Shown: positions 8,962-18,133 of the stretch, piece after piece
Layout of the letters: the number at the start of each line of letters is the position of its first letter
How positions within the stretch are numbered: the first letter of the stretch is position 1
From: Mariniblastus sp.
GTDB taxonomy: Bacteria; Planctomycetota; Planctomycetia; Pirellulales; Pirellulaceae
Length of the DNA stretch: 64,000 bases
Reading direction: 5' to 3'
Assembly (NCBI GenBank): GCA_022447605.1
Contig: JAKVBG010000005.1
Span: forward strand, 62,001-126,000
The notes under the pieces: generated by a model
Databases searched by the model: none
What the model saw: the letters and a program-made list of their open reading frames with translations, nothing else
Told to the model about the DNA's origin: nothing
Translations under genes and position numbers: made by a program

Positions 8962-9213
8962 TCAGTTGTTTTCTGCCACGATATTGATGCGGCGACCTTT
9001 TTGGTCAAAAGCAACATGACCATCAACGAGGGCAAACAGGGTGTAATCCTTACCCTGGCCGACGCCACTACCGGCTCGAAACTTGTTGCCGACCTGGCGA
9101 ACCAGAATATTGCCGGCACGGACTTGTTCGCCACCGAATTTCTTGATGCCTCGCCTCTGGGCGTTGGAGTCACGACCGTTGCGGCTGGAACCTTGTCCCT
9201 TCTTATGTGCCAT
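8962..9213 (-). CDS. rpmA: 50S ribosomal protein L27 (bL27)
   Basis: The 83-residue product begins [20 protein letters not shown] and contains [10 protein letters not shown], both invariant in bL27, which lies near the peptidyl transferase centre. It has the mature-type N-terminus and lacks the cleaved extension seen in Firmicutes. rplU, which usually precedes rpmA, is not next to it here; the upstream gene is an unrelated secreted protein. An intrinsic terminator follows the gene before obg. Confidence 0.97.
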   Translation of the reverse strand: MAHKKGQGSSRNGRDSNAQRRGIKKFGGEQVRAGNILVRQVGNKFRAGSGVGQGKDYTLFALVDGHVAFDQKGRRINIVAENN

Positions 9214-9261
9214 TTCTACTTCTACCCGAAATCAACAACTGGAAAATTTGGAAGGTAGATT

Positions 9262-10536
9262 TTAGCGGTAGATCCAGAGGTAATCAAGGCTTTTGATGAA
9301 TCGAATTCCCTCGAAGTCCTTTTCCCAATATTGGGGCTCGAGAACGACCGTGTATTTCTCGGTTTGGTCACCAGCACCAAGGGTGAAAGACCATTTCTTT
9401 CCGGGAATCGCTGTGTTTACGGCGGTCGCGGGAGGAACTTCGACACCGATATTGGCAAAGGCGGCAATCAGTTTTTCAGGGAGTTTCCCCTGGTCCAACT
9501 CCGGTGTCAGGGCCGATTGGAAATCCTTCAAATTGACTTCCCCGTCGATTTCCGCCACCAATACCAATTGGTCAGCCTGAGGGCTGTCCAAGTAGGCCCG
9601 CAACAGTGGGCCAGGCAAATCGTAACGCTTGCAGATTTCAATCTGTTCATTTGGCTGATCCACCAGTGGAATCCCGTAGTCAACCCGGTCTCTCTCCTGG
9701 GCCACCGAATCGCCGGGGCGCCAAAAATTCAACTGGAGCGTTTTTCGACGGAAAGTATTTTCGCCATCCGCATTCGGTTCAATTCGAAACGCGTTGGTCA
9801 AACCACTGACGTAGACCGATACATAATCGATCTTGGGATCGACATCACCCCAGATGGCAACTCCCCAGACACCGGGATCGGTGGGACTCTTGATGGCCGG
9901 AAGCTCGGCGTTCATCATCTGGACCGTATCAAGCAATGGTAAATTGGGGTCTTCCAGGTACTGGATCTTCTTCAGAATCTGTGGGCGAATCTGGTCCCGA
10001 TAGACTTTGTGGACATAGCCTTTGCCAGGTTCCTCGACCCAGCCCTCCAGGTAAAACCTGGGAACAAACTTGTTGGCCACCACGAAATCATTCCGGTCCC
10101 GCTTGAGCTCTTTCTTGATATGCTCAAACTCGGGATTCTCTTTGACTTCCTCGAACGAGATGTTCTTCCCGATGTTACGGACCCGGTAAACCATATACCA
10201 GAAATTCTGAGGCTTCTCCTGGCCATCGGCCTGGGTCACATTCAAACGGACTTGCCGCAGGCCGAGAAAAGCAAACTCGTACTGCCAGACATCACGGAAA
10301 AACACGACGGACTGGGTTTGTCCAAACAAGGTCTTCTTATTGGGAACATAGGCCCCCTCAAACTGCGTGGCATTGACGCCCGGCAATTGCAGGGGAATCG
10401 AGTAGCTGTCCCGGATATCCAAAACGGGGGGAATGACGTTCAACACGCCCGCACCCAGCTGCTGCTGGCCAGAAACTCCGGAGCAACAAAAAGTCGATGA
10501 AACCAGTAAGACCAAGACAGGCAAAATACGTTGCAT
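9262..10536 (-). CDS. Secreted protein of unknown function
   Basis: The 424-residue product has a clear signal peptide ([20 protein letters not shown], cleavage likely near VSGQ; the CCSG could also be a lipobox). The rest is soluble and mixed alpha/beta, with repeated beta-type stretches such as [20 protein letters not shown] and [21 protein letters not shown] recognise no catalytic motif. It resembles the many planctomycete-only secreted proteins. It ends about 48 bases before rpmA in the same direction, so co-transcription with the ribosomal gene is possible but not shown. Confidence 0.75.
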   Translation of the reverse strand: MQRILPVLVLLVSSTFCCSGVSGQQQLGAGVLNVIPPVLDIRDSYSIPLQLPGVNATQFEGAYVPNKKTLFGQTQSVVFFRDVWQYEFAFLGLRQVRLNVTQADGQEKPQNFWYMVYRVRNIGKNISFEEVKENPEFEHIKKELKRDRNDFVVANKFVPRFYLEGWVEEPGKGYVHKVYRDQIRPQILKKIQYLEDPNLPLLDTVQMMNAELPAIKSPTDPGVWGVAIWGDVDPKIDYVSVYVSGLTNAFRIEPNADGENTFRRKTLQLNFWRPGDSVAQERDRVDYGIPLVDQPNEQIEICKRYDLPGPLLRAYLDSPQADQLVLVAEIDGEVNLKDFQSALTPELDQGKLPEKLIAAFANIGVEVPPATAVNTAIPGKKWSFTLGAGDQTEKYTVVLEPQYWEKDFEGIRFIKSLDYLWIYR

Positions 10537-10813
10537 ATCAAAACACCATCAGAATAAATTCAACCGGCTGAGACCGCTCGCACGGCCCGGACACTGGAAC
10601 ATTCGATTTGCCTTGAGAATTCCAGCAAAATTCCAGTAGTTAAGTATAGTTGGGGCAAATAAAAAGGGTCAATATTTACCGACCGCGTAAGATCATTGTC
10701 GAATCAGGGCACCCCAATCCAGCAGAATTTCCAAGTTCTACCGGTTTTTCCGTTCACGGCTGGATATTCAGGCCGCCCAAACGGCTGAAAACGGCCCGTG
10801 TTCATGACACGAT

Positions 10814-11401
10814 TCAGGAAATTCCACTGCCAAATTCGTCCGCCCCATCCTTTTTCGCCGTCTCGGCCGATTCACCAGATGCTTTGTGCGGTCCGGACGT
10901 CGTGCCTCCGGCGTGAGGCATATCGGCCCGTCGCGGCGGCGATTGTGAACGGCTGACTGTCTCTACGTCCTCCGGCCCCCAATCCGATGCGTAATCTTCA
11001 TCGTATCGGGAGACGTAACCGGGCTGGCGCGAAAGTTCCAGTTCTTCCTGGAACTCATCGATCACACGATTCTGAATCATCTCTCGGCAGGACGCATTGA
11101 CCGGATGTGCGATATCGGCATACAGGCGAGCTCTCCCAGAATGATCATGGGGAATGCTCTCGATTTTTTGACGGACCCCACACTGGTTGCAAAAACGGGC
11201 CCGCAAGTGATTCTTCGTGCCACATTTATTGCAATGCGACGATAATTTCCGGCTCGGCATCGCCACGAAAGGACCGTTGTTTCCTTCAATGATCTTGAGG
11301 TCCCGGACCACAAAGCAGTCGTCAAAAGTGATACTGCAGAATCCTCTCAGCCGATCCTCAGAATTCTCTGTCAACTTGATCCGAACTTCTGTAATTCGCA
11401 C
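10814..11401 (-). CDS. spoVG: SpoVG family regulator with an inserted zinc ribbon
   Basis: Residues 1-50 ([41 protein letters not shown]) and 93-120 ([18 protein letters not shown]) match the SpoVG fold, a small RNA/DNA-binding regulator. Between them lies a zinc ribbon with Cys57, Cys60, Cys71 and Cys74 (C-x2-C-x10-C-x2-C), which Bacillus SpoVG lacks. A 75-residue acidic, Gly/Ser-rich tail follows. The start is GTG 11401, supported by AAGGAG seven bases upstream. It lies 26 bases after ispE; ispE and spoVG are also near neighbours in Bacillus, so the order may be old. Confidence 0.88.
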   Translation of the reverse strand: MRITEVRIKLTENSEDRLRGFCSITFDDCFVVRDLKIIEGNNGPFVAMPSRKLSSHCNKCGTKNHLRARFCNQCGVRQKIESIPHDHSGRARLYADIAHPVNASCREMIQNRVIDEFQEELELSRQPGYVSRYDEDYASDWGPEDVETVSRSQSPPRRADMPHAGGTTSGPHKASGESAETAKKDGADEFGSGIS

Positions 11402-11427
11402 AGCTTACTCCTTTAGCCCAACTGCGA

Positions 11428-12339
11428 TCAGAAACCTGATACCCCCCCACAATTGAGAGTCTGGCCCAACAGAATGGTTACGTCTCCCAACCGGTTTGAC
11501 AAGCATCCTGCAGCTTTTCTTGCTACTTTTCGATTTGGGTAAATACCGAAATAACAGGAGCCGGAACCGGTCATCTGTTGGCCGACCGGATGGGTGCGCG
11601 AAAATTCATACCGAAACCGTTCAATCCACCCAGTCATACCCGCAGCAAATGGCTCGAGGCGGTTAAACATGAGATTCCCGATACTCTTCGGCTGCCCCGA
11701 ATGAAGCGCTTCGAGGAAAGAAAGACTGCTTTGGGGCGATTCGGGGACCTGGCAGCGGGCGTAGACCTCCGCCGTCGAGAGTCCGACAGGTGGCTGGGCA
11801 ATCAGGACCGGCAGGCGAAAATTGCAGGGAATCGGCCTGATTTTCTCTCCCCGACCCGTACAGTGCGCGAGTTGCCGACTCAAAAAAAAAGGAACATCAC
11901 TGCCGATACTCGCCGCCAACTCGACCTGTTTGCTCATGGGCCAACCAAGTCCCCACAACTCATTAGCTGCGATTATCGAAGTAGCCGCATTGCTGGAGGC
12001 TCCCCCCATGCCCGCGGCGACCGGGATATTCTTGGTTAACCTGATTTTCAGACCTGGAAGTGGACCTTTCCCCTCCTGGACAGCCAATTGCTGCACGCGC
12101 TGAAGTGTGGTCAGGATCAAATTCCGCTCATCCGTCGGGATTCCCTGTTTTTTGCCAGACAGTTCCAGGCGGAGATCGGGTTGGTCGGTCAGTCGAAATT
12201 CGAGTTGGTCGCAGATCGACACAGGCGCCATCACCGTCTCAATTTCGTGAAAACCATCCTCCCGCTTTCCCAACAGCTCGAAATAAAGGTTGATTTTCCC
12301 GGGAGAAGACAACGAAAGTCGTTTTTCAGTAACCGGCAT
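11428..12339 (-). CDS. ispE: 4-diphosphocytidyl-2-C-methyl-D-erythritol kinase
   Basis: This GHMP kinase has SSPGKINLYFELLGKREDGFHEIETV at its N-terminal substrate site (quoted in family form SPGKINLYL), the ATP loop PVAAGMGGASSNAA and the C-terminal MTGSGSCYFGIYP motif. It catalyses the fourth step of the non-mevalonate isoprenoid pathway. I prefer ATG 12339 (303 residues) because homologues start close before the SPGK motif; a TTG at 12390 is also in frame but has no ribosome site. It leads the ispE-spoVG pair. Confidence 0.93.
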   Translation of the reverse strand: MPVTEKRLSLSSPGKINLYFELLGKREDGFHEIETVMAPVSICDQLEFRLTDQPDLRLELSGKKQGIPTDERNLILTTLQRVQQLAVQEGKGPLPGLKIRLTKNIPVAAGMGGASSNAATSIIAANELWGLGWPMSKQVELAASIGSDVPFFLSRQLAHCTGRGEKIRPIPCNFRLPVLIAQPPVGLSTAEVYARCQVPESPQSSLSFLEALHSGQPKSIGNLMFNRLEPFAAGMTGWIERFRYEFSRTHPVGQQMTGSGSCYFGIYPNRKVARKAAGCLSNRLGDVTILLGQTLNCGGVSGF

Positions 12340-12704
12340 GTCGTATCGACCCCAGATCCTCAACCCGTTTCCCCAAGAGATGTTGGTCAATTTAACAGGA
12401 ATTGAAGCCCGGCACAGGGATAGAGAGACGTAGATGCGTGTCCAGGGATTGCAGAGGAGAACGGTTCTATGGCCAAGCAGCTGAATTATATTGAATATTT
12501 CTGCCTGGCAATTTTAAATTGGCCTGTTCCCCCGGTTGCCTACCTCTTCTGCCAGGCAGGAAGATAGTTGAAATGCTTGTAACCTGATTTCAACGGTTAG
12601 GGCGGTAGGCCCCGGGACGCACCCATGCCGACCCTTCAGACCTTACCAACTTGCCCGTGACACCGCTCCCTGACCAGGCCTGACCGGGCGTCAGACAACC
12701 AACC
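12340..12704. other. Divergent intergenic region between ispE and the DUF368 gene
   Basis: The region is AT-richer than its surroundings around 12480-12530. It contains a minus-strand TATAAT (12485-12490) that could serve ispE, though no good -35 is obvious, and a possible 32-codon ORF listed separately. The part from 12570 to 12704 holds nothing I can name. Confidence 0.4.
12469..12567 (+). CDS. Possible 32-residue hydrophobic small protein
   Basis: An ATG at 12469 follows GAGGAG by nine bases and opens a 32-codon frame ending at TAG 12565-12567. The product is hydrophobic and aromatic in the middle (YFCLAILNWPVPPVAYLF) with a basic last residue, as in single-pass membrane microproteins. 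It is read in the same direction as the DUF368 gene 138 bases downstream. There is no homology support, and the same AT-rich stretch may instead be the ispE promoter. Confidence 0.3.
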   Translation: MAKQLNYIEYFCLAILNWPVPPVAYLFCQAGR

Positions 12705-13778
12705 ATGAACAGACAGGTCAATTCGAAATCGCCAAATGCTGGCCCTTCGCAACGTGCAGGCGAACCGGACACAAACGAAGCAAATGGGGTGCTCGTGAGC
12801 CGGTCTCTGTACGGCGGTTTCCTGATGGGCCTGGCCAACCTGGTACCCGGTATCAGTGGCGGGACAATGTTATTGGTCGCGGGAGTCTACCCCCGTTTTA
12901 TTAAGGCGATTGCCGAGCTGAGCCGTTTCCGGTTCCGCTTCCGATCCATCTTGGTATTGGGTTGCGTTACCCTGGCAGGGGCGCTCAGTATCCTCCTCTG
13001 TGCCGGCTTTCTCAAGGAAATGGTGGTACATCAGCGCTGGTTGATGTACAGCCTGTTTATCGGATTGACCTTGGGCGGGATCCCCGTGGTCTGGAGGATC
13101 GCCAAGCCAGCAACCTGGTCGTTGACACTCCCGGGTCTGATCGCCTTCCTGGCCATGGTCCTGTTGGCCATCCTGCAATCCAACAACGTCTCGGGATCAA
13201 GCAGTTCTGGCATCGTCATGCTGTTCCTGGCCGGCTTGACCGGGGCCAGCGCCATGATCCTGCCCGGGCTGTCTGGGGGATACATTCTCCTGCTGTTGGG
13301 CCAGTACGTACCCATCCTGTCTGCAATCGATCAATTCAAGGATGCGATCAAGGCAGGCGACATGATGGCGGCAGTCGACCCGGCTGTCAGCGTTCTACTA
13401 CCGGTTGGAATCGGCCTGTTGGCAGGAATTGTCGTGGTTGGCAATTTGCTGCAATGGTTGTTGAAACGTTATCAAAAACCTACGCTCGGCCTGTTGCTAG
13501 GTCTGTTGATCGGTTCGGTAGTCGGGATCTACCCATTTCAAACAGCTTATGAGCCGAAGCCGGGAGACGTGGTCAAAGGTCAAGTCGTGACCCAGCAGGA
13601 CCTGGCGGAGGGACGCATCGACCAGGAAGACTGGCCCGTCACCTATTTCCAGCCCCGGCCTGACCAAGTCGGATGGTCCCTGCTACTCATCGGACTGGGA
13701 CTGGTGACGACCATTGGCGTAGCCAAGCTGGGAACCTCTCGTTGGAGCGGTCGCCCCGGTGAATCACCTGAAGATTAA
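12705..13778 (+). CDS. DUF368 membrane protein, PopT-like polyprenyl-phosphate transporter
   Basis: The 357-residue product has about eight to ten transmembrane helices after a 30-residue polar N-terminus. Two copies of the family motif are visible: LANLVPGISGGTMLL in the first half and SAMILPGLSGGYILLLLG in the second, an inverted-repeat-like layout. DUF368 proteins (PopT) have been shown in other bacteria to recycle undecaprenyl phosphate across the membrane for cell-wall synthesis. That role is inferred here from the family. The last ~60 residues contain an unusual hydrophilic insertion before the final helix. The gene converges on a STAS gene. Confidence 0.88.
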   Translation: MNRQVNSKSPNAGPSQRAGEPDTNEANGVLVSRSLYGGFLMGLANLVPGISGGTMLLVAGVYPRFIKAIAELSRFRFRFRSILVLGCVTLAGALSILLCAGFLKEMVVHQRWLMYSLFIGLTLGGIPVVWRIAKPATWSLTLPGLIAFLAMVLLAILQSNNVSGSSSSGIVMLFLAGLTGASAMILPGLSGGYILLLLGQYVPILSAIDQFKDAIKAGDMMAAVDPAVSVLLPVGIGLLAGIVVVGNLLQWLLKRYQKPTLGLLLGLLIGSVVGIYPFQTAYEPKPGDVVKGQVVTQQDLAEGRIDQEDWPVTYFQPRPDQVGWSLLLIGLGLVTTIGVAKLGTSRWSGRPGESPED

Positions 13779-13802
13779 GAGGAGTTGAGGTCAACCGGTC
13801 CC

Positions 13803-14168
13803 CTACGTGAACCAGCCACCTTTCTCCATGGCGTCAATCGCCTTGTCTTCATACCTGCTGACCTCGAACACCTTGCCAAGGTTCATCAATTCAAACAGCT
13901 TTTCAATATTCTCATTGATGTTGCAGAAGCGGAGCTTGATATCCGCTGCCTTGCATTTCTTGGCAAACAGGATCAACTTGCCAATCATGGAAGAGGACAT
14001 GAAGCTGACGTTTTCGAAGTTCAGGATGATCTTCTCGTAGCGGGGCCGAGTCGCCAATTCAGCAAGTTCTTCGCCCAAGCTCTGGATTCTGGTTTCATCA
14101 ATAATTCTCGCGTCTTGAAAATACGCAATCAGAATATCATTATGGGTTCGAGTGAGTAATGTCGCCAC
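13803..14168 (-). CDS. STAS domain protein, anti-sigma factor antagonist type
   Basis: I choose the GTG at 14168, which gives 121 residues and aligns end to end with the 122-residue STAS protein at 18895; the longer frame up to 14393 adds a Cys- and Trp-rich stretch that does not look coding. AAGGG lies about ten bases upstream. Shared features are RIQSLGEELAEL, the strand KIILNFENVSFMSSSMIGKL and NINENIEKLFELMNL. STAS proteins bind and are phosphorylated by RsbW-like kinases. The phosphosite is likely Ser59; the Asp that usually precedes it is Ser here. The cognate kinase may be the one at 19292. Confidence 0.85.
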   Translation of the reverse strand: MATLLTRTHNDILIAYFQDARIIDETRIQSLGEELAELATRPRYEKIILNFENVSFMSSSMIGKLILFAKKCKAADIKLRFCNINENIEKLFELMNLGKVFEVSRYEDKAIDAMEKGGWFT

Positions 14169-14406
14169 GAAGGAAGCCCTTGTCCGTTTCGATTCAATAC
14201 CTGGCCATGAAATAACAGAATCAGCGATTGACCCACTGAAAATTGTAGACAAGCATGATCGGATGTAAAGCGAAACTCCCGGCGTACAGGCGGTTTGACA
14301 AGTCACCGGTTTCGACAAACTGCAAGCGCTGAGGCACTGGCCCGACCAGCCCCACACACCCCACCGATTACTCCCGGTTTGACCATTTTCCATTTAGGTT
14401 CCCCAA

Positions 14407-15387
14407 ATGAAAATCCTGATTTTCGAATGGTTGCTGGGCGGGGGCCAATACCTCGATCAGTCGAGTTGCAACCAGGAACCTGGGATGCGAACCCAGGGGG
14501 GCCAGATGCTACGGGCCCTCGAGCAGGATTTCTCCGCCATCGGTTTTGAAGTGATCATCACGCTTGAGTCCGGTTCCAACTACACTTCCCAACCTGGCAC
14601 ACGGTGCGTGCCGATCTACCCACACGATTCCCTGCCAGACGAACTCAGGCAACTCGCGGGCGAAACTGATTTCCTACTGCTGGTTGCCCCGGAAACCGAC
14701 GGGAAGCTTCTCCGGTGTACTCAGTGGCTACGCGATTTCCAACCGAAGTTCCTCTCTCCGCAGCCGGAGGTGGTTGAGCTCTGTTCAGACAAATCGGAAA
14801 CCTGCAGGTTCCTGGAGCAGCATTCCATACCGACACCGGAGGGCATCCTGATCGAACCGAATGGCCGGAACATCGACCATTACCCCTCGGAACTGGCTGC
14901 CCTGTTACCGGGCGTCCTCAAGCCGAACTGCGGCGCCGGGGGAGAAGCGACTTTTTTCCTGGAGGACAGAGATGCACTGCTGCAGATCCTCGAAGAACAG
15001 GCCGATCACCTGGCTCGGCCTATGCGCCTGGAAACATGGGTCACGGGAATCCCGGCCAGCACCAGCCTGATTTGCGGACCGACCGGCTGTGAAGTGTTGC
15101 CGTCTACACGCCAGGTATTTCGCGGCCAGCCGCTAGGGGCCTATGCGGGGAACCAGGCAGACCTGTCCAATGATCAACAGGACCGAGCCCGTCATTTGGC
15201 CGGTCGCGTTGCTGACTCACTGCCCCCAACCTGTGGCTATCTGGGCATCGACATGATCCTGGGAGCAACTGCCGAAAAGGACGTTGTGGTCGAAATCAAC
15301 CCTCGCCTCACATCGTCATACGGGCTATTGCGGAGCCTGACTCCCGGCAACCTGGCGGAGACGATGCTGAGCCGTGCCATGAAATAG
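14407..15387 (+). CDS. ATP-grasp enzyme, possibly MfnD-like (tyramine-glutamate ligase type)
   Basis: The 326-residue product has an N-terminal Rossmann-like segment (MKILIFEWLLGGG) and a C-terminal ATP-grasp domain with GVLKPNCGAGGEATFFL as the lysine/glycine-rich loop and LGIDMILGA and VVVEINPRLTSSYG as the metal-binding strand and loop. ATP-grasp enzymes join a carboxylate to an amine. The start MKILIFE and the overall size recall archaeal MfnD, used in methanofuran synthesis, and its homologues in bacteria with methanopterin-linked C1 metabolism. The fhcB homologue at 42512 makes that plausible. This is a family-level guess; another carboxylate-amine ligase is possible. Confidence 0.7.
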   Translation: MKILIFEWLLGGGQYLDQSSCNQEPGMRTQGGQMLRALEQDFSAIGFEVIITLESGSNYTSQPGTRCVPIYPHDSLPDELRQLAGETDFLLLVAPETDGKLLRCTQWLRDFQPKFLSPQPEVVELCSDKSETCRFLEQHSIPTPEGILIEPNGRNIDHYPSELAALLPGVLKPNCGAGGEATFFLEDRDALLQILEEQADHLARPMRLETWVTGIPASTSLICGPTGCEVLPSTRQVFRGQPLGAYAGNQADLSNDQQDRARHLAGRVADSLPPTCGYLGIDMILGATAEKDVVVEINPRLTSSYGLLRSLTPGNLAETMLSRAMK

Positions 15388-15403
15388 CCGGTGGAATGCC
15401 AAA

Positions 15404-17656
15404 TCAGGAATCGGCATAGATCTCCTCAGCCATCTGCTTCAGTTTTTTCAGATCGAGCTTGCCACTACCCAACATCGGCAACGCATCGACCTGGTGGAAA
15501 CTGTCAGCCGATGGAATGAAAATGTTCGGCAACCCTTCCTGGTTAAGGATTTCCCGCAACTGTTCAGGGGTTTTGGGGATTTCGGTATGCAGCACGACCA
15601 GCCGTTCACCCTTCTTGGCATCCGGGACTGCCGTCACGGCGATATTGGGCTGGTCATCATCCGATGCATCATCGGGCGTTGGATCGGCAAAACGAGTCAA
15701 GATTTCTTCGATCTTCAGGTGCGGTACCATTTCACCGCCAATCTTGGAAAACCGGCTGATGCGCCCGGTGATCTTTATGAACCCGTCATTGTCAATCATG
15801 GCCACATCACCCGTCTTGTACCAACCATCCACAACGACTTCGTCGGTCAGGTCTTTTCGATTCAGGTAACCCTGCATCACATTGGGCCCTGTAATCCAGA
15901 GCATCCCGGACTGATCATGTCCCAACTTTTCACCCGTATCCAGGTCAACCACCTTGGCAGCACAATTCGGGATCGGTCGCCCCACCGTCCCGACCCGTTG
16001 GTCCGTCTGGAATTTATCGGTAATTCGCGATTCCGGTATATTCACGGAGACAATCGGCGACAATTCGGTCGCCCCGTAACCTTCTACCGGGTGCACACCA
16101 AATTTCTCACCAAACTGCTCGGTCAGTTCTGGCGGCAAACGCTCCGCTCCGGCGACCACGATATCCAATGAAGCAAACTCTTCCGGTGTGCACCGGCGCA
16201 GATAAGATCTCAAAAATGTCGGTGTGGCAACCAGGATAGTACCCTGAAAACGTTCGACCAGCTTGCCGACCTGCCGCGCATCGAGCGGACTGAAGTGGTA
16301 AATACCACGCAGGTTGCACCCCATGGCAGCCCACAACGTGGCGGTATATCCAAACGAATGGAAGAAAGGCAAGATACCGATCATGGCATCCGTCGGACGA
16401 AACGAGGCGCACCGTTCAATTCCATCCATATTGGTCGCAATATTCTCTTGCGTCAGCATGACGCCTTTCGGGGTCCCGGTCGAGCCAGAGGTGAAAACGA
16501 TCGTCATCAGATCATGGCGCCCAATCCGCCCCAGGCCGAGAAGTCGATTCAACAGGAATGCCGGCAGAAGATAAGATTGAATTGCACCCACCAGCTTGTC
16601 GACCAACTGAAGTTTCTCGCGCATCTCTTCTAGCAGGACAACTTCACAGTCAAACTCGAAATCAAATTTATCCAGCACTTTTTGCGTGGTCAGCACGTGC
16701 TTGATGCCTGCCTCTCGGATACAGAAATTGATCAACTCCGAGGTCAACGAGTAATTCAGGTTGATCACGACCCGCCGATCCAACGTCAAGGCCGCATTGA
16801 CGAGCACTCCGCCATTGGAAGGAGGTATCAGGACCCCAACATTCGTTTCGTCCGCATCCAGAACATGTTTTTTAAGCAACCTGCGAGCGATCAGTGTCCT
16901 CATCAACGCGGCGCCACCCGTCACCGACTGGCCGGTTGAATCGCCTATCTTCTGGGAAAACTTCCGCTTCTTGCATTGCTTGACCAGGCGATGCGCCGGT
17001 GTTTTAAACTTACCGTTACGGTTCTCGACCGCTTCGGCACTCAATTCCTGAACCGCCTGGCGTATTTCGAACGCCGATTTGGGATTTCGGATCGGCTTGC
17101 CGATCGTGAGCGTGATAGGGCGACGAATGGAATTGGGAAATTTAAAGAAAGCCTTGCCGCCGTAGTAACTGAAGATACTGCCCCAGAGTTCATCGATGTA
17201 ACAGGGAATCACGGGGACATCGAGACCGTCAACAATTTTCATCACGCCTGGTCGAAACGTCCGAACCTGAGCCGATCGAGTGATTCCACCCTCGGGAAAA
17301 ATGCCGACCAACCCGCCCTGCTCCAAGGTTGTCTTGCCCTCCTTGAGCCCTTGGCGAATCGACTTGGGCCCGGCCGTCATCAAGATCAGCCCGCAGAACT
17401 TGGCCCACAAATGGAGCAACGGATTCGCAAAATTGCCACTCCAGGCAATCGGTCTCAACCTGCGCGGAATCAAGGTCAGGATGATCGCTCCATCCAGCCA
17501 GCTGGAATGGTTGAATACGAGTACGGCCCCTCCTTGCGCTGGAATATTATCCAGACCTCGAATCCGAATCCGGTAGAGCAGCTTGAACAACAGCCAGAAA
17601 CCGAAGTGCACTATTTTTTGTGGCAACTTCCATTTGACATATTCCTTGGCGCTCAA
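15404..17656 (-). CDS. aas: Aas-like fused lysophospholipid acyltransferase and acyl-activating enzyme
   Basis: The 750-residue product combines a PlsC-type acyltransferase (residues ~30-215: NHSSWLD is the H-x4-D motif, GIFPEGGIT the second motif) with an AMP-forming acyl-activating domain (residues ~245-745: IVFTSGSTGTPKG, GYGATELSP, YKTGDVAMI). This is the same order as E. coli Aas, which activates fatty acids and reacylates lysophospholipids. The start is TTG 17656, eight bases after GAGGAGG; the upstream in-frame TTG at 17686 has no such site. A 25-codon ORF overlaps this start. No phosphopantetheine site is seen. It converges on the ATP-grasp gene. Confidence 0.88.
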   Translation of the reverse strand: MSAKEYVKWKLPQKIVHFGFWLLFKLLYRIRIRGLDNIPAQGGAVLVFNHSSWLDGAIILTLIPRRLRPIAWSGNFANPLLHLWAKFCGLILMTAGPKSIRQGLKEGKTTLEQGGLVGIFPEGGITRSAQVRTFRPGVMKIVDGLDVPVIPCYIDELWGSIFSYYGGKAFFKFPNSIRRPITLTIGKPIRNPKSAFEIRQAVQELSAEAVENRNGKFKTPAHRLVKQCKKRKFSQKIGDSTGQSVTGGAALMRTLIARRLLKKHVLDADETNVGVLIPPSNGGVLVNAALTLDRRVVINLNYSLTSELINFCIREAGIKHVLTTQKVLDKFDFEFDCEVVLLEEMREKLQLVDKLVGAIQSYLLPAFLLNRLLGLGRIGRHDLMTIVFTSGSTGTPKGVMLTQENIATNMDGIERCASFRPTDAMIGILPFFHSFGYTATLWAAMGCNLRGIYHFSPLDARQVGKLVERFQGTILVATPTFLRSYLRRCTPEEFASLDIVVAGAERLPPELTEQFGEKFGVHPVEGYGATELSPIVSVNIPESRITDKFQTDQRVGTVGRPIPNCAAKVVDLDTGEKLGHDQSGMLWITGPNVMQGYLNRKDLTDEVVVDGWYKTGDVAMIDNDGFIKITGRISRFSKIGGEMVPHLKIEEILTRFADPTPDDASDDDQPNIAVTAVPDAKKGERLVVLHTEIPKTPEQLREILNQEGLPNIFIPSADSFHQVDALPMLGSGKLDLKKLKQMAEEIYADS

Positions 17657-18133
17657 TGCGAATCCCTCCTCGTTAACCGGGAGCAACTGGACTCAACCAG
17701 CTCCCAACCAGACAATCCCTGCTCGCTCATTGTGACTTAGAATACAACAAAACGGCAAACCTCACGATTCCAATCATCACCAATGTAACCACTCCCCCTA
17801 CCACTTCGCCACCTGAGTCCACGATTCCGGGTTGCGATCGAGAAAGCCAACAGTGAAATGCGGGCCGTTTCCGCTCTCCGAACCTCGCGAAATCGGCCCT
17901 CCCGACGCATCGGCCAGGTGACTTTTCGTTGCGATCGACAAATCTGGAAAGATCGGCCAAAACGGGTGACTCGACATAATGGGTGGACCCCTATCGTTGC
18001 TGGAGTCGACTCATGCTGCTACACGATAAAGAAGGGAAAGCGTTGTAGTGCATGTGTAACGAGAAACGGAGTTCTTGCCTCACAAACGCCCTGCGGAGTC
18101 CATTCGTTTGACTTAGAAATAACAGGCGATCTG
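17657..18133. other. Intergenic region with two short overlapping minus-strand ORFs
   Basis: A 25-codon ORF (17653-17730, minus) starts at an ATGA junction with the stop of a further upstream minus frame that ends at 17727 and has a hydrophobic end (GIVRFAVLLY). It stops in a TTGA junction with the aas start. The rest, to 18133, contains nothing I can assign; a promoter for the small plus-strand gene must lie here. Confidence 0.35.

Noticed and set aside
14169-14393. N-terminal extension of the STAS protein at 13803
   Set aside because: The added residues are Cys/Trp/Ser-rich and absent from the paralogue at 18895; the GTG at 14168 gives matching length.
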